Below are positions 1-10,600 of a stretch of 64,000 nt of DNA, piece after piece. Position 1 is the stretch's first letter; each line of letters opens with the position of its first letter. The position numbers and the translations under genes were made by a program. The notes below the pieces were generated by a model that was not told where the DNA came from, did no database searches, and saw nothing but the letters and a program-made list of their open reading frames with translations. Origin of the DNA: Pseudoips prasinana (taxonomy: Eukaryota > Arthropoda > Insecta > Lepidoptera > Nolidae); the NCBI GenBank assembly GCA_951640165.1, contig OX621255.1, positions 20,744,001 to 20,808,000 of the forward strand, read 5' to 3'.

Positions 1-2
1 CG

Positions 3-1489
3 GTTGGCCCTGATGGAGTGTCCGCTTTAATGCTTCAACACCTAGGCGCAGACGGTACTAAGTTCATACATCAGATATGCAACAAGATCTGGAAAACTGG
101 CCAATGGCCAGATGACTGGACTGTATCTGCAGTCGTACCACTTCACAAAAAAGGATCCACTAGAAAATGTGAAAACTATCGCACGCTGTCACTGATATCT
201 CACGCTAGTAAAATCATGCTCCGTATCATGAACACCAGGCTATCAGCATTTACAGACCACCAGATACCCAACGAACAATCAGGCTTTGTCGCTGGAAAAG
301 GAACTAGGGAACAAATATTGAACGTACGCCTGCTCATTGAGAAATGCAGAGAGTTCAACAAACCGTTGGTCTTGTGCTTCATTGACTACGCCAAAGCATT
401 TGACTGCGTGCAGTGGAGTACCATGTTTGATGTGCTTGTGGAGATGGGAGTCCCCTTGCACCTCATTTTCCTGGTGCAGAATTTATACCTTGACGGCACT
501 AGCTTTGTGAAATTGGAAGACCATCAGTCGAAGTCCTTTCACACTGAACGAGGCATGCGCCAGGGCTGTATTCTTTCGCCTAAATTATTCAACCTGTACG
601 GCGAATACATAATGAGAAAAGCGCTGGAGGACTGGGACGGAGGCGTATCAGTAGGTGGCCTACGCATCACTAACCTCAGATATGCTGATGACACGACTAT
701 AGTTGCATCGAGTGAAGTAGAGATGGCAACTCTGCTGAAGAAAATAGAAGATGAGAGTGCCAAACTCGGTCTTAAGATCAACCATTCGAAAACCAAGATA
801 ATGGTGGTGGACCGAGCGCAACTTCTACCAAAAACCGATGCACTCATGGCTACGAAAAAGTCAGTCAATTTGTGTACTTGGGGTCTATGATCACAAATGA
901 GGGCAACTGTACAGATGAAATACGCCGAAGGGCCGGGATGGCCAAAAGCGCTATGGCGAATCTGGACAAAATCTGGAAGAACCGCGGTATTCGCCGGAAA
1001 ACCAAAGTGCGACTCGTTCGTGCCTTGGTATTTTCTATTTTCCTGTACGGCGCAGAAACCTGGTGCTGCAAGAGCAACGATAGCAAAAAGATCGATGCTT
1101 TCGAAATGTGGTGTTGGAGAAGGTTGCTCAGAATTCCGTGGACCGCTATGAGAACCAACGAGTCCATACTGCAGGAGCTTAATATCACGACAAGGCTCTC
1201 AGCAATCTGCCACCAAAAGGCCCTTCGCTTCTTCGGATGTCCGAAGAAGCGAAGGGCCTTTTGGTGGCAGATTGCAGATTGACAGATCATGCGGTCTCCT
1301 AAGCATAGTCTGGAGAAGCACATCATAGTGGGTCAGATGGAGGGAAGACGAGCCAGGGGCAGAGCACCCTCAAGATGGATAGATGCCATCAGGAAAACTG
1401 TGGGGCCGGACATCCAGACGGCAGTCCACAGCTGCAACAACCGCAGCGAATGGAGAGCTCGCTGTTGTGGTCGCGATCCTCAGCGTTGA
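3..1489 (+). pseudogene. Non-LTR retrotransposon reverse transcriptase, 5' cut by window edge, frameshifted
   Basis: Reverse transcriptase of a non-LTR (LINE) retrotransposon, which would copy element RNA at a nicked chromosomal target. The frame is already open at base 3, so the start lies outside the window. Counting from the GTG at 18, RT motifs include NYRTLSLIS near residue 53, the catalytic FIDYAKAFD at 121-128, GMRQGCILSP at 179-188 and the YADD box at 222-225. The frame ends at 890; the reading continues in another frame from about 872 (YLGSMITNEG, then LYGAETW and RIPWTA), so a frameshift lies near 845-875. After about 1200 the protein is disrupted by a fold-back, and the tail (GRRARGRAPSRWID) resumes from 1289. 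The layout matches RTE-like endonuclease-reverse transcriptases annotated in Lepidoptera; the exact clade is uncertain. The coding part ends at 1489, followed by a GAAGAA-type tail. It cannot make a full protein. Confidence 0.85.
1202..1275. repeat. Perfect 36-bp inverted repeat with 2-nt spacer inside the RT remnant
   Basis: The left arm 1202-1237 and right arm 1240-1275 are exact reverse complements, separated only by TG at 1238-1239. The left arm is native coding sequence (the HQKALRFFG region of the RT tail). The right arm is its mirror copy and ends the reading frame soon after. It is either a template-switch mutation or an assembly artefact. Confidence 0.95.
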
Positions 1490-1506
1490 GGGACCGAGGA
1501 AGAAGA

Positions 1507-1788
1507 ATCCATAGACATCCCACATGTTTGGGTACGATGAAAAAAATGTTTTTGATTTTCAGTTCTATGGATGGCGACCCACCAAAATTATTGTTATTTT
1601 TCTATTTTTGTGTAAAAATCTTAATGCGGTTCACAGAATACATCTACTTACCAAGTTTCAACAGTACAGCTCTTATAGTTTCGGAAAAAGTGGCTGTGAC
1701 ATACGGACGGACAGACAGACAGACAGACATGACGAGTCTATAAGGGTTCCGTTTTTGGCCATTTGGCTACGCCGCGGAACCCTAAAAA
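1507..1788 (-). repeat. Truncated dispersed repeat (family E)
   Basis: Reverse-oriented partial copy of the family present more completely at 32222-32730. It ends at 1788 with the reverse of the family start (TTTTAGGGTTCCG) and contains the GACA-rich stretch near 1708-1731. It abuts the 3' end of the preceding LINE. I recall this repeat as widespread in Lepidoptera; its class is unclear to me. No protein is encoded. Confidence 0.75.
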
Positions 1789-2455
1789 TGGTGCAAATTT
1801 GTTTTTATGTGTAAATATGTCGGATTTTTAGATATAACATCTTCGACAACGTACACAAGTGGAGGAATGTGCCATATTGCCGTGAATTGCAATTTTCTGT
1901 ATTGAATCGGAAACTCAATAGAAGCCTCCACTGCTTTACTGGGGGTTTATACTTGTCATTGAACTAATGATGAAAACCAACTATATGAAAGTATATTCTA
2001 CTGAAGATGGCTCATAAGGCCGAAGAAGCCATGGCCGTAAAACATTATTTAAAAAAAGAAATATTCGTGTCTCTATATTTTGACAGTATGGCATTTATAT
2101 GAGTATTCCTTTTCCGCATTAGGCGATACGCTTGTTCGTTTGCTGTACTGTTAAAAAAATGTTCTGTTGGCGCTTTTCAAGTTTGGACGTTCGATATGTC
2201 TTGCTCAACGAAAAATAAAACTTCTCTTGATTTTTGTCGTTAGATAAAAATAAAAAAATAGCAAGATTTACTAAAGAGAATCTGTAACTACGTATATATA
2301 AATACGTTGAATTACAATGAAGATACCTTTATATGAAAATACATAATAAATCCTGCAGATTACTTCTCACGAAAGTATCAAATTCATTCATATTTCAAGG
2401 AACTGTTGAGATTGTAAAGAAAGTAAAAATATAAATACGCAGATTTAATTTTGAC
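1789..2455. other. No gene recognised
   Basis: AT-rich sequence. A stretch near 2008-2045 (GGCTCATAAGGCCGAAGAAGCC) is GC-richer and partly self-complementary. It may belong to an old LINE tail, but I cannot assign it. Confidence 0.4.
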
Positions 2456-2712
2456 GGGCCTATTGGCGTGGTTGGCAAATGCTTGCTTTTCACGCCGGAG
2501 GTCGTGGGTTCGATTTCCACCCAGGACAGATATTTGTGTGCATGAACATGTCTGTTTGTCCTGAGTCTGGGTGTAATTATCTATATAAGTATGTATTTAC
2601 AAAAGAAAAGCAGTATATGTATTATATCAGTTATCTGGTTTCCATAGTAGGTACAAGCTCTGCTTAGTTTGGGATCAGATGGCCGTGTGTTAATAGTGTC
2701 CCATAATATAAT
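2456..2712 (+). mobile_element. tRNA-derived SINE, head type 1
   Basis: The tRNA-like head has a B-box-like GGGTTCGATTTCC near 2507. It is followed by the shared core (TATTTGTGTGCATGAACATG, then GAGTCTGGGTGTAATT) and the tail (GCTCTGCTTAGTTTGGGATC and GTCCCATAATAT). The order is the same as in copies at 21317, 24249, 35268 and 47255. SINEs are non-coding and depend on a LINE for mobility. Confidence 0.85.
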
Positions 2713-3035
2713 ATATAATATAAAATACTGAATTACATTTCACTACTTAATTTAATTACTGAATTATACCCAGTTTCAACCAGAAGAAGTAAGTTAAATT
2801 TCTAGTGATGTTTTAGAAGATTCTTTTTTGTATATACAAATTTTTTTTAATTTTGATTATAATTTTTTTTTAATTAGAAAATTTTAATTATATAATAGCA
2901 AAGCAAAGGAAAAAGTGGGTCATCTGACAGTAATTGGTCACCACCGCCCATGGACTCGCGACACCAGAGGAGCCGTAAATTCTTTAAGGCTCTCTTCATG
3001 AAGTCGTTTAAAGAAGTAGGGGTCGTCAAGTGAGG

Positions 3036-3164
3036 AGACGAGAAGATGACTTGAAACAGAAAACGGGACCATTCTGGCTGAGAGTAGCAAGGGACTATTG
3101 GAAGAAATTGGAGGTGGCCTATGCCAAAAGGCACACCGAACTTAGGGACTTCTTGTTTGTGTTT
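3036..3164 (+). pseudogene. Non-LTR reverse transcriptase C-terminal fragment
   Basis: Reads DDLKQKTGPFWLRVARDYW and later AYAKRHTELRDF, the C-terminal end of a lepidopteran endonuclease-RT type. It is followed within 20 bp by an ATT/TTA-rich microsatellite (about 3178-3198), as expected for the 3' tail. Only about 43 codons survive. The 80 bp before it (2925-3005, CACCGCCCATGGACTCGCGA) resemble the dispersed repeat at 57034. Confidence 0.7.
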
Positions 3165-3199
3165 AAGAATAAAAGGCTATTATTATTGTTATTATTATG

Positions 3200-3754
3200 A
3201 AGTTGTTTGCATCTACATGTTAATTTGTACAATTGTATTCATAGCAAACTACAATTCCTCAAACCATTCAGAGTTACCTGTTCGCTAATTTACAATTCGT
3301 TCACTACATGTTCCTTTCAACGTACAGTCGTTCAAGTTGTTTAGGTTGGTGTATTTGCAGTCCACCTGACCCCATTCAAGTCAATATTGACGTCAGAACT
3401 TCTATTAAGGTGTCCGTATACCGAACACACCCTTACATACGTCGCAGGTTACCACCAAGGTGACAATAATAATGAGCTTTTTCTGGATATACGCCCCTGG
3501 TACTTCAAATCTATGAAATTCGTTGGCCTAGTTTGGTTAGGAAAACTCCCAAGAAAATCCCACACAAAAAAGGAAAAACAAAGACCTTCGTTCACTTTTG
3601 CCACAAAAAGTAGTATCTAAGTATATATTCATAGTCATTTACAAAAATAAATATTATGATTATGATCATATTTTGTTCTAACCTTATATGTTGACGCAAG
3701 ACCGCTAGAATACTACGTATATACTACTACTATGTATCTAGAAATATATAGTTA
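3200..3754. other. No gene recognised
   Basis: Unassigned AT-rich sequence. A 77-codon open frame at 3387-3620 shows no recognisable domain and is probably chance. Confidence 0.4.
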
Positions 3755-3845
3755 CTTTATAAGTTTATCAGTTGTCTGGTTGTCATCGTACAAGCGTAGT
3801 TTGAGATCTGATGGCAGTGGGTTAGTTCTTCTAGGATATTTATAA
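3755..3845 (+). mobile_element. SINE 3' tail remnant
   Basis: Matches the shared SINE tail: TATCAGTTGTCTGGTTGTC, CAAGCGTAGTTTGAGATCTG and a terminal CTAGGATATTTA. The head is missing or unrecognisable. Confidence 0.6.
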
Positions 3846-3849
3846 TCAT

Positions 3850-4015
3850 TAGGTGTACGGAGATGTCCTCAAGAATGGCCAGGTCAGAAGTACCCTAAAC
3901 CAGCGAGCATGTATGAAGACTATCATGACAGTAAACGAGGCAAAAGAGGTGTGCAAAAATCGTGACAAATGGAAATCCGTTGTTTCTACCTACCCCACTG
4001 GGAAACAGAGGAAAT
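3850..4015 (+). pseudogene. Non-LTR reverse transcriptase 3' fragment (uninterrupted relative of the Harbinger target)
   Basis: Encodes the end of an endonuclease-RT: DVLKNGQVRSTLNQRACMKT, then NEAKEVCKNRDKWKS. It belongs to the same family as the fragment at 6815-7202. It is useful because the position of the TGA at 3926-3928 corresponds to the site where the Harbinger element inserted in the other copy, so it works as an in-window empty site. Confidence 0.8.
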
Positions 4016-4026
4016 GTATTACGCTA

Positions 4027-4285
4027 AGTCCTACGTAGGCGGTTCAAAGCGAACGCGATTATGAAGCGGTGACACGCGTATTCAATGCGATGCGGTGCGA
4101 CGCGGTGGCGGTGTCCTACGTACCCCCGAATCGTCTCGCGCAGCCGCAACCGACGACGCCGCAAAAACACGACGGCACCGCATCCAGTTCGCGCGAAAAT
4201 ATCAAGCCAACTGATCGCGTTCGCTTCATGTCGCGCCGTTCCGCACCGCACCGCACGCGCGTTTGGTCACGTAGGACACTTCAAT
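4027..4285. mobile_element. GC-rich putative TIR element
   Basis: A sharply GC-rich block in AT-rich surroundings. GTCCTACGT at the left (4028) is matched by its reverse complement in CACGTAGGAC near 4269, and GTGTCCTACGT occurs again at 4110. Open frames here reflect base composition and show no domain. It is possibly a Harbinger-type non-autonomous element; ends and TSD are unclear. GC-rich sequence continues to about 4380. Confidence 0.4.
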
Positions 4286-4399
4286 AGGTTTCGTCTGTTT
4301 GTTGTTTTCGCGCCGCGCCACGCCGCTTCGCATTCGCGTCTAGATCGCTCACGCAGGACGTCGCGTTATAGATATATCGTAAAACAACGACGTTCCTTG

Positions 4400-4957
4400 C
4401 ATTAGAAGGCTTCAAAGATTTCTTCTTTTACCCTTTTCTAAGTTGGGTCATAACTTATGTTTAGATTAGGTTATAGCCAAATTTTAACTGCGGAGGACAA
4501 TCTCATCGGCGACTAGCCAACGCAGCACCTCATAGACGACGAGCGTGCATAAATAGGTAGAACAAGCGCATACATTTTAAGTTTACGCTTTCAACCAATT
4601 AGCGTCGAATGATTTATGAATTTTCAAAGTTAGCTTTAAAATCAGCAATCAGCAATAAAGTTTAGTTTCCATTACTGTAATTGGTAACTGATGTAACTAC
4701 GCAGGGGAATAGTGCAGTACTGGTACGCTAACACAGATGCACTCTCTATTCTCTTATTTTCATGATGCGGTAGGATGGCTTACGACACGAACGGGGAGCT
4801 CTCTGCTGCGTTGTAGCTGCTCTGCTGCTAAGCTAAGCACAACTCAGAATTCGAACCCAGTACCTCGTTCTCTACGGTTTACACCGTTATACCATGAGTT
4901 CACACCAGACAAGGTCTCAAGGTTTCATAAATTCACCATTAGTCTTACAATATATGA
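4400..4957. other. No gene recognised
   Basis: Unassigned sequence between the GC-rich block and a SINE. A frame at 4737-5072 runs into the SINE and has no domain. Confidence 0.4.
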
Positions 4958-5131
4958 CGGGCTGGTTTGCGTGTTTGGTAAATACTTGCCTTTCACGCCA
5001 CTGCGCTGGTCGTGGGTTCGATTCTCACACAGGACAAATATTTGTGTGCATGAACATGTCGGTTTATCCTGAGTCTGGGGGTAATTATCTATAAAAGTAT
5101 GTATTTACGGAAGTAAAGTACTATATTATGT
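4958..5131 (+). mobile_element. tRNA-derived SINE, head type 1, 3' truncated
   Basis: Head with GGTCGTGGGTTCGATTC near 5009 and core TATTTGTGTGCATGAACATG. It ends after TATGTATTTACGGAAG without the usual tail. A short reverse head fragment of the same type follows at about 5140-5206. Confidence 0.75.
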
Positions 5132-5271
5132 AGTAACTAGTTCTGCATACAAATATCTGTCCTGGATGGGAATTGAAGCCGCTATCTGTGGCGTGAACGG
5201 CAATTATATTATTGTTCCAGGATATTCGTATTCGTACTCCGACTGTGTGTGTTTTCTGTCCATCAATAATC

Positions 5272-5464
5272 ACACTAATATTATAAAGGCGAAAGTTTGT
5301 AAGTGTATGACTGTGTATGTTTGTTACTTCTTCACGACTAAACGGCTGGAGCGATTTTAATAAAATTTGGTATAGAGTTGTTTGGTATTGAGCTGACACC
5401 CTGGATTAACACATAGGCTATGATATAAAGTTCAACGTGGGTAAAAGCGCGGGGTACAGCTAGT
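5272..5464 (+). mobile_element. Helitron-like non-autonomous element
   Basis: Starts CACTAATATTATAAAGGCG and ends GCGCGGGGTACAGCTAGT, the 3' hairpin-plus-CTAG end seen in many copies here. It has no TIR. The 3' hairpin and CTAG|T end fit non-autonomous Helitrons described in Lepidoptera. It is non-coding. Confidence 0.7.
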
Positions 5465-5466
5465 AT

Positions 5467-6210
5467 GTTTAGAACGCAGGGATTCAATAACAATACGCGT
5501 GCGGTGTCTTTACAAAATAAGAAATAGATGAGTCAAAATTATTTTCTGAAGTTTAGTGACACACCCGCCCACATATAACTCTCAGGTAAATCCGTTGTAA
5601 TAGGAGTATCTGACGAGGCTGAACTTGAGATAACGGACGTCTACTACGCACCTACCTTACCTCTATTTTGGTCCACACGTGACCTCAGAGGCACACGTGA
5701 ATATTACCTTTACAAGGTAGTAAATTTAATCTTGTTTGATATTTCCTCGATTAGCTTACATTTCTACGTTGTAAACTATCCTGTAGTTCTTGTAATGGAT
5801 TCTGACGTGGTGGCGAGATTCGAACGTGACGTAGTAGTAGGGGAATTTAAAGAATGCTAACAAAAGATTTGTCATAATTCTTGTTGTGGTGGAATGTTAT
5901 GACTTGTGTGATTAATGGATTTTGACTAAAAGGAGGTGTTTCTTGACCTACTTGTGTAGAATAGCAATTTAAAGGTGACAGCCAATGAGTGGTGATGTTT
6001 TGATGTTCATAATACGAAAGTTAAGCAAGATAGCACGAGGGCGATATGAGGATGTGTGGTTGCTTTCTATAGACATTAAATTTAACCCATTGCTAAACTA
6101 TTTATAAGAAATAGCAGACCTGTTGGTGATGTTCTGATGGTGGTAATATCTAAGTTAAGAAATATAATCCGAAGTCGTCGAAGTTCAAAACACAACAATC
6201 AAACCACATT
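5467..6210. other. No gene recognised
   Basis: Unassigned, moderately AT-rich. I see no domain-bearing frame and no clear repeat. Confidence 0.4.
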
Positions 6211-6440
6211 TTATTCTGTTGCTGCGGAAATTTGGTATGATACTGCAGCGCCTTGAGAATGTTTGCAAAGGCGCAAATTGACTGCATTAACGCGACCATG
6301 CGCAAGCGCGCCGCGTCCATGGTGCGCCGAGTGTGTCAGATCCAAATTCCAACATAATTTTTGAACATGATTGCTGGAAGGCTGGACTCTCCTTTTACCC
6401 GGCATTGTTGCGGCAAGCATGTTGCTGTACCAATGCCGCG
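6211..6440. other. GC-richer island of unknown nature
   Basis: About 230 bp of mixed GC content between AT-rich flanks, with an open frame of 69 codons on the minus strand (6211-6420) lacking a recognisable domain. It could be an unlisted repeat or a small conserved RNA. Confidence 0.35.
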
Positions 6441-6482
6441 GAAACAGTAGTAATATAATTTATTGTACTTATATTTAATTTA

Positions 6483-6790
6483 CTAGCTGTGCCCCACGGT
6501 TTAACCCGCTTTAAAGTTTATAAATTATCACAGCTCCTCCCACGTAGGTGATAGCGTGATAATATGTAGCCTATATGTTGACCCGACCTCTTCGTAATAT
6601 TCATGCAAAATTTGAAGTAAATCCATGCAATACTTTTTGAGTTTAGCCCGGACATACATACAGACAAACATTTTAAAACTATATTTTTGGCATCGGTATC
6701 GATGGTAGATCACGCCCCAAGCATCCTTAAAAAAATATTCAATGTACAGTTTTGACTTTCCTACGATTTTATTATATGTATAGATTATTT
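6483..6790 (-). mobile_element. Helitron-like non-autonomous element
   Basis: Reverse orientation: the 3' end lies at 6483 (CTAGCTGTGCCCCACGGTTT). It belongs to the subfamily shared with 25703-26014 and 59932-60225, with a common interior including AGTACTTTTTGAGTTTAG-type sequence and a terminal TTCAATGTACAGT-like region. The minus-strand open frame across it (6528-7118) is not a protein gene. Confidence 0.7.
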
Positions 6791-6814
6791 TTTTTCTATT
6801 GTATGATTTTAATG

Positions 6815-7202
6815 TAATGCCAACTTTAATGTATGGAAGTGAAAGCCGGGTAGGGCAGAAAAATAATGAAAGTAGAATAAATGCACTGGAATGAGAGCTC
6901 TGAGAAGTATGTGTGGTGTGACTTTGAGAGACAGAATACGAAATACTGATGTAAGAGAGCGTTGTGGTGTGAAAGAAGATGTAGTCACAAAGATTTAAAA
7001 AGAGGAGGGCTGAGATTGTTCGGCCATTTAGAAAGGATGAATGAAAGAAGATTGACAAAAGAAGTATACCTGGCCTCTGGGAATGGGATAAACGGAAGGG
7101 GAAGACCTCGTAGAACATTCTCTGACCAAATCGGAGACGTTCTCAAAAAAGGACAGGTCAGAAATACCCTAAACCGGCGAGCATGTATTGAGAATATAGT
7201 GA
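6815..7202 (+). pseudogene. Non-LTR reverse transcriptase 3' fragment, outermost layer of the nest
   Basis: Decayed C-terminal RT sequence with frameshifts and stops: LMYGSES near 6830, SMCGVTLRDRIRNTDVRER near 6905-6960, then RLFGHLERMNERRLTKEVYL and [14 protein letters not shown]. The Harbinger element interrupts it at TGA (7200-7202). The reading resumes beyond 18536 (CAGTAAACAAGGTAAAAGAG). It is the same family as 3850-4015. Confidence 0.8.
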
Positions 7203-7639
7203 GAGCGGGGGCACACGATGCGTTGCGGCGTCGCACCGCAAAGTTTTCACCGCATCAGCGAGCATACGAGCGGTGCGGCGCCGCAACGTTGTCATGTCGC
7301 AGCGTTGCCGCTGGCGCCCCAGCAGTGTTGGACAGTCTGTTAATAAAAACAACTGAGCGGTGCCGCTCCGACGTCGCAACGCATTCACCCCTCCCCGCCT
7401 CGTCTCGGTGGTTGCAAGTCCGGTGCGGCGCCGGAGCGCATCGTGTGACATGCCACAGATATTTCTATGTAAGACGACGCAGCGACACCGTTCGGGCCAG
7501 GCCACAACAGTGCGTTGCGGCGTCGCATCGCAAAAACAACATTGCACAGCTATGCGATGCGATGTCGCAACGCAAAAATTTCATCGGATACGACATCGTA
7601 CGACAAGACGCTAACCGTCAGTTCAGTTACTAGTGAGAC

Positions 7640-10600
7640 ATGGACCGCACTGCGCGTGTTCTACTTCTGCTTGCGTTAAGGCGTATTAAGAAAAAGAAAC
7701 AGAAAAGAAAGTACTGGGTGCACCCATTACTGACAATTATGAATAAAGATGGAAACCACTTCAAAAGGAAATATGAGGCGCTAAAAGTGGACGAGGTTAA
7801 ATTTTTCGATTACTTTAGGATGAGTGTAGTAAGTTTTGAAGAACTTCTTAGTTTGATAAAGCCTCATTTACAAAAGAAATACATATTTAGAAAACCCATC
7901 GAACCTCTGGAGATGCTGGGATTAACTGTAAGGTAAGAAAAAAATAAACTATTTTTACTATAATCATACTGTTTAATCATTTTCATAATTTAGTGTTATT
8001 CAAAACTCGTATTCCGATTGTGTGTCATTCGTCAAATTTGTTAGTTCCTCATCGAAATGAACTTGTTCTGGCTCATTTACATCATCATTCCTTGGCGTTT
8101 GTGGAGACGATTGCATAGGTGCCTGTGATGTTTCGCATCCGCTTTGGAAGGCACTGCGTTGAATGGATGTTTGATAGCCACTGTGCATAGGCATTTGAGC
8201 TGATTGGTAGCCACTCTGCATAGACATTTGAGCTGTTTGATAGCCAGTCTGAACAGTTGTTTGAGATGTTTGATAGTTTGCTTGGACGGATGTTTGTGAA
8301 GTTTGATAGTGGCTGGGATAGTATGATGGTTGGTGTAAATCACTTAATATCTGTAGGACACGACTTTGGAAAATTATTGTTTGATTATCATTCAATTTTT
8401 CCAATGATGGCAAAATTCCTTTAAAAAAAGATAAATGTCTACTTTCAGGTGTTTTTAAAGCAGCTATAATATTCTTCTCAAATTAGTCTTCGTCAATTTT
8501 TCTTTTACGCGATGCAGGCTGGTAACGTGGCATGACAGGTTGCTGGCTTTGTTGGGTTGAGGTGCTTGGTCTTATTTCTTCATCGTCAAGACTTGATGTT
8601 GTTTTATTTTGAGAATTCTTTTTCAGAAATAGGAGCTGGTCGTATAGATGATGTACGGGTCTCGAGGTGGTGTGGAGATAAACGAGTTGAGTTGACTTAA
8701 AACCACGTTTATTACTCAAGTATACAATATAAGTTATTTGGATGCTAATCTGTTCGTTGTTATTGTTATTTGTCAACTAACTATATTAATGTCGAAAGTA
8801 TGTATAAGTAATGCGCCGAAACTAGGTTAAGGCGGCGTAAGCAAAATAAGCCTGTACGTGAACCGTACATGCTCCCGAGAAAAGAGAAACAAGATGAGCA
8901 TCCAGTACAAAGCAAAGAATAAGATAATCAAAATAGAAAAAATGTAAATATGTATAAGTATAAAATATGTAATAAGTATGTAAATATTAATTAGTTGTGT
9001 CCTCAAATTCAAATCGTTTCTTCGGTTCTGGTTTGCTGTAAATGGGCTCCCGTCCGACCGAGCCATGAATTTCTTGCATCTCTATTTCCATTCCAAGGTT
9101 ATTTTCTTCTCTAGGTTTAGATCGCTTAGTGCTCTTTGAAGTTGTTTTTCTACACCAACGTTTTATGCCAAAGTAAAGAGCAAATGCGGCAAATCCTCCC
9201 AACAGCACAGAAGTAACAGAATATAGGTAAACATCATGACTGGATATCGTCGACGATTCCGGAAGAATTTCATGCGTTTTCTGGTAGCTTAGTTGTTCCT
9301 CAATATTTGAAAACATAGATCGATTGTAATTTGGTGTACCGAGCTCAGTAATATTTAACTGTGCACTTTTCCAACCTAAATCAAAGACGTCGTTAATTGT
9401 TGAGTTAATCGTAGGAACATCCGTATCCACACCCATGTAATAACTATTTCCTAAATGATTATACGTAAATATAGTAGCGTCTTGTTTCTGTAGTATACAT
9501 TTTGCTTGTAAGGATATTACTCCGGTCCCGTCAATGATCGCCGGCGTAACCTGATCACTACAAATAATACGCATCAGCTGTTTGTGACATACGGTAAACA
9601 ACCATAAGTTAGGTTTATGCAATTTTACCCAGACTTCTTTGCAAATTACGTCATTCAGTAAGCACGAAATTGAAGTTTGTTGACTGAAGACCTTGGCCTC
9701 ACACGGTGCATTTTTATCGTGTAAGTTGTAGACAGGCTGTCTGGATATGCAGGAGAATTCATCTTGTCCATACGACGTACATTGATGTATATCTTGTTCA
9801 TCTAAGGTTATATATGAATTTTTGACAAAGTTGATGGCGATAAATTTTGAGCTTGGCTGTACCAGTTTCAACCGTCCCTGTCTAAGGAAAGGTATTGGTA
9901 TGACACGGTAAATCTTATAGTCTTCGTCGCTTAACAACGGAATGTGTAACTCTAAAAGAAGAAAGTTATTAGTTATCCTGGCCTTTACATGCATTAATTC
10001 ATATATATTTTGAAAATCTGACTGAGTATCCTTTATAGGTAAGGATAATCCCTGCGGCAATTTTCCTGATATTATATTTAGTTGTTCAATTAATTGCGAG
10101 GCGGAGAACAAATGTGTGTCTAAATGACCACGGTAGATATTAGTGATCGCATTCATTAGTAGATCCAAAATCCGATTCAAGTCACCTAAGATTAGAGTCG
10201 ATGTTACCGCGGCAGAGTTTATGTCATTTATTGTATACAATACTTGGGCTCTATTTTCAATCTTTGTGATTACGCTGCCAGTCTGATTCATATAACTTTG
10301 TATAGCTGTGAATTGCTTATCCATAAATATCGTATTGTTTTTGATCGAGTTATTTTCCGCTTCTATAATTAATGTCTGATTCTTCATAAGTTTTAACAAA
10401 TAATTATCGTTTGTTTGTAAATTTTGGATGTCCTTCTCATATTTTTCTGCAAAATCAGCGTCTAAAATACCAAAAAGTGTTCGTGTTAATTTTCCAACTC
10501 CGTCAAAGTATCCTCGTTTTTGACGCAAGTGTTGAGACAGTAGTATAGAGTTGTATTCTTCGAGATGTTGCAATTCGTGACGTAGGTGATCTACCATTGA

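Noticed and set aside
865..1326. 153-codon minus-strand frame over the RT tail
   Set aside because: It mirrors the + strand RT because of the palindrome at 1202-1275.
4024..4405. Several arginine-rich frames in both strands
   Set aside because: Produced by GC-rich composition of a probable non-coding element.
6528..7118. 196-codon minus-strand frame
   Set aside because: It spans a Helitron-like element and the complement of an RT fragment; low complexity, no domain.
8000..8413. Q/S/T-rich frame taken at first as low-complexity noise
   Set aside because: Rejected as a separate gene: it is in frame with the MADF exon upstream, across one TAA, and carries a BESS-like motif.
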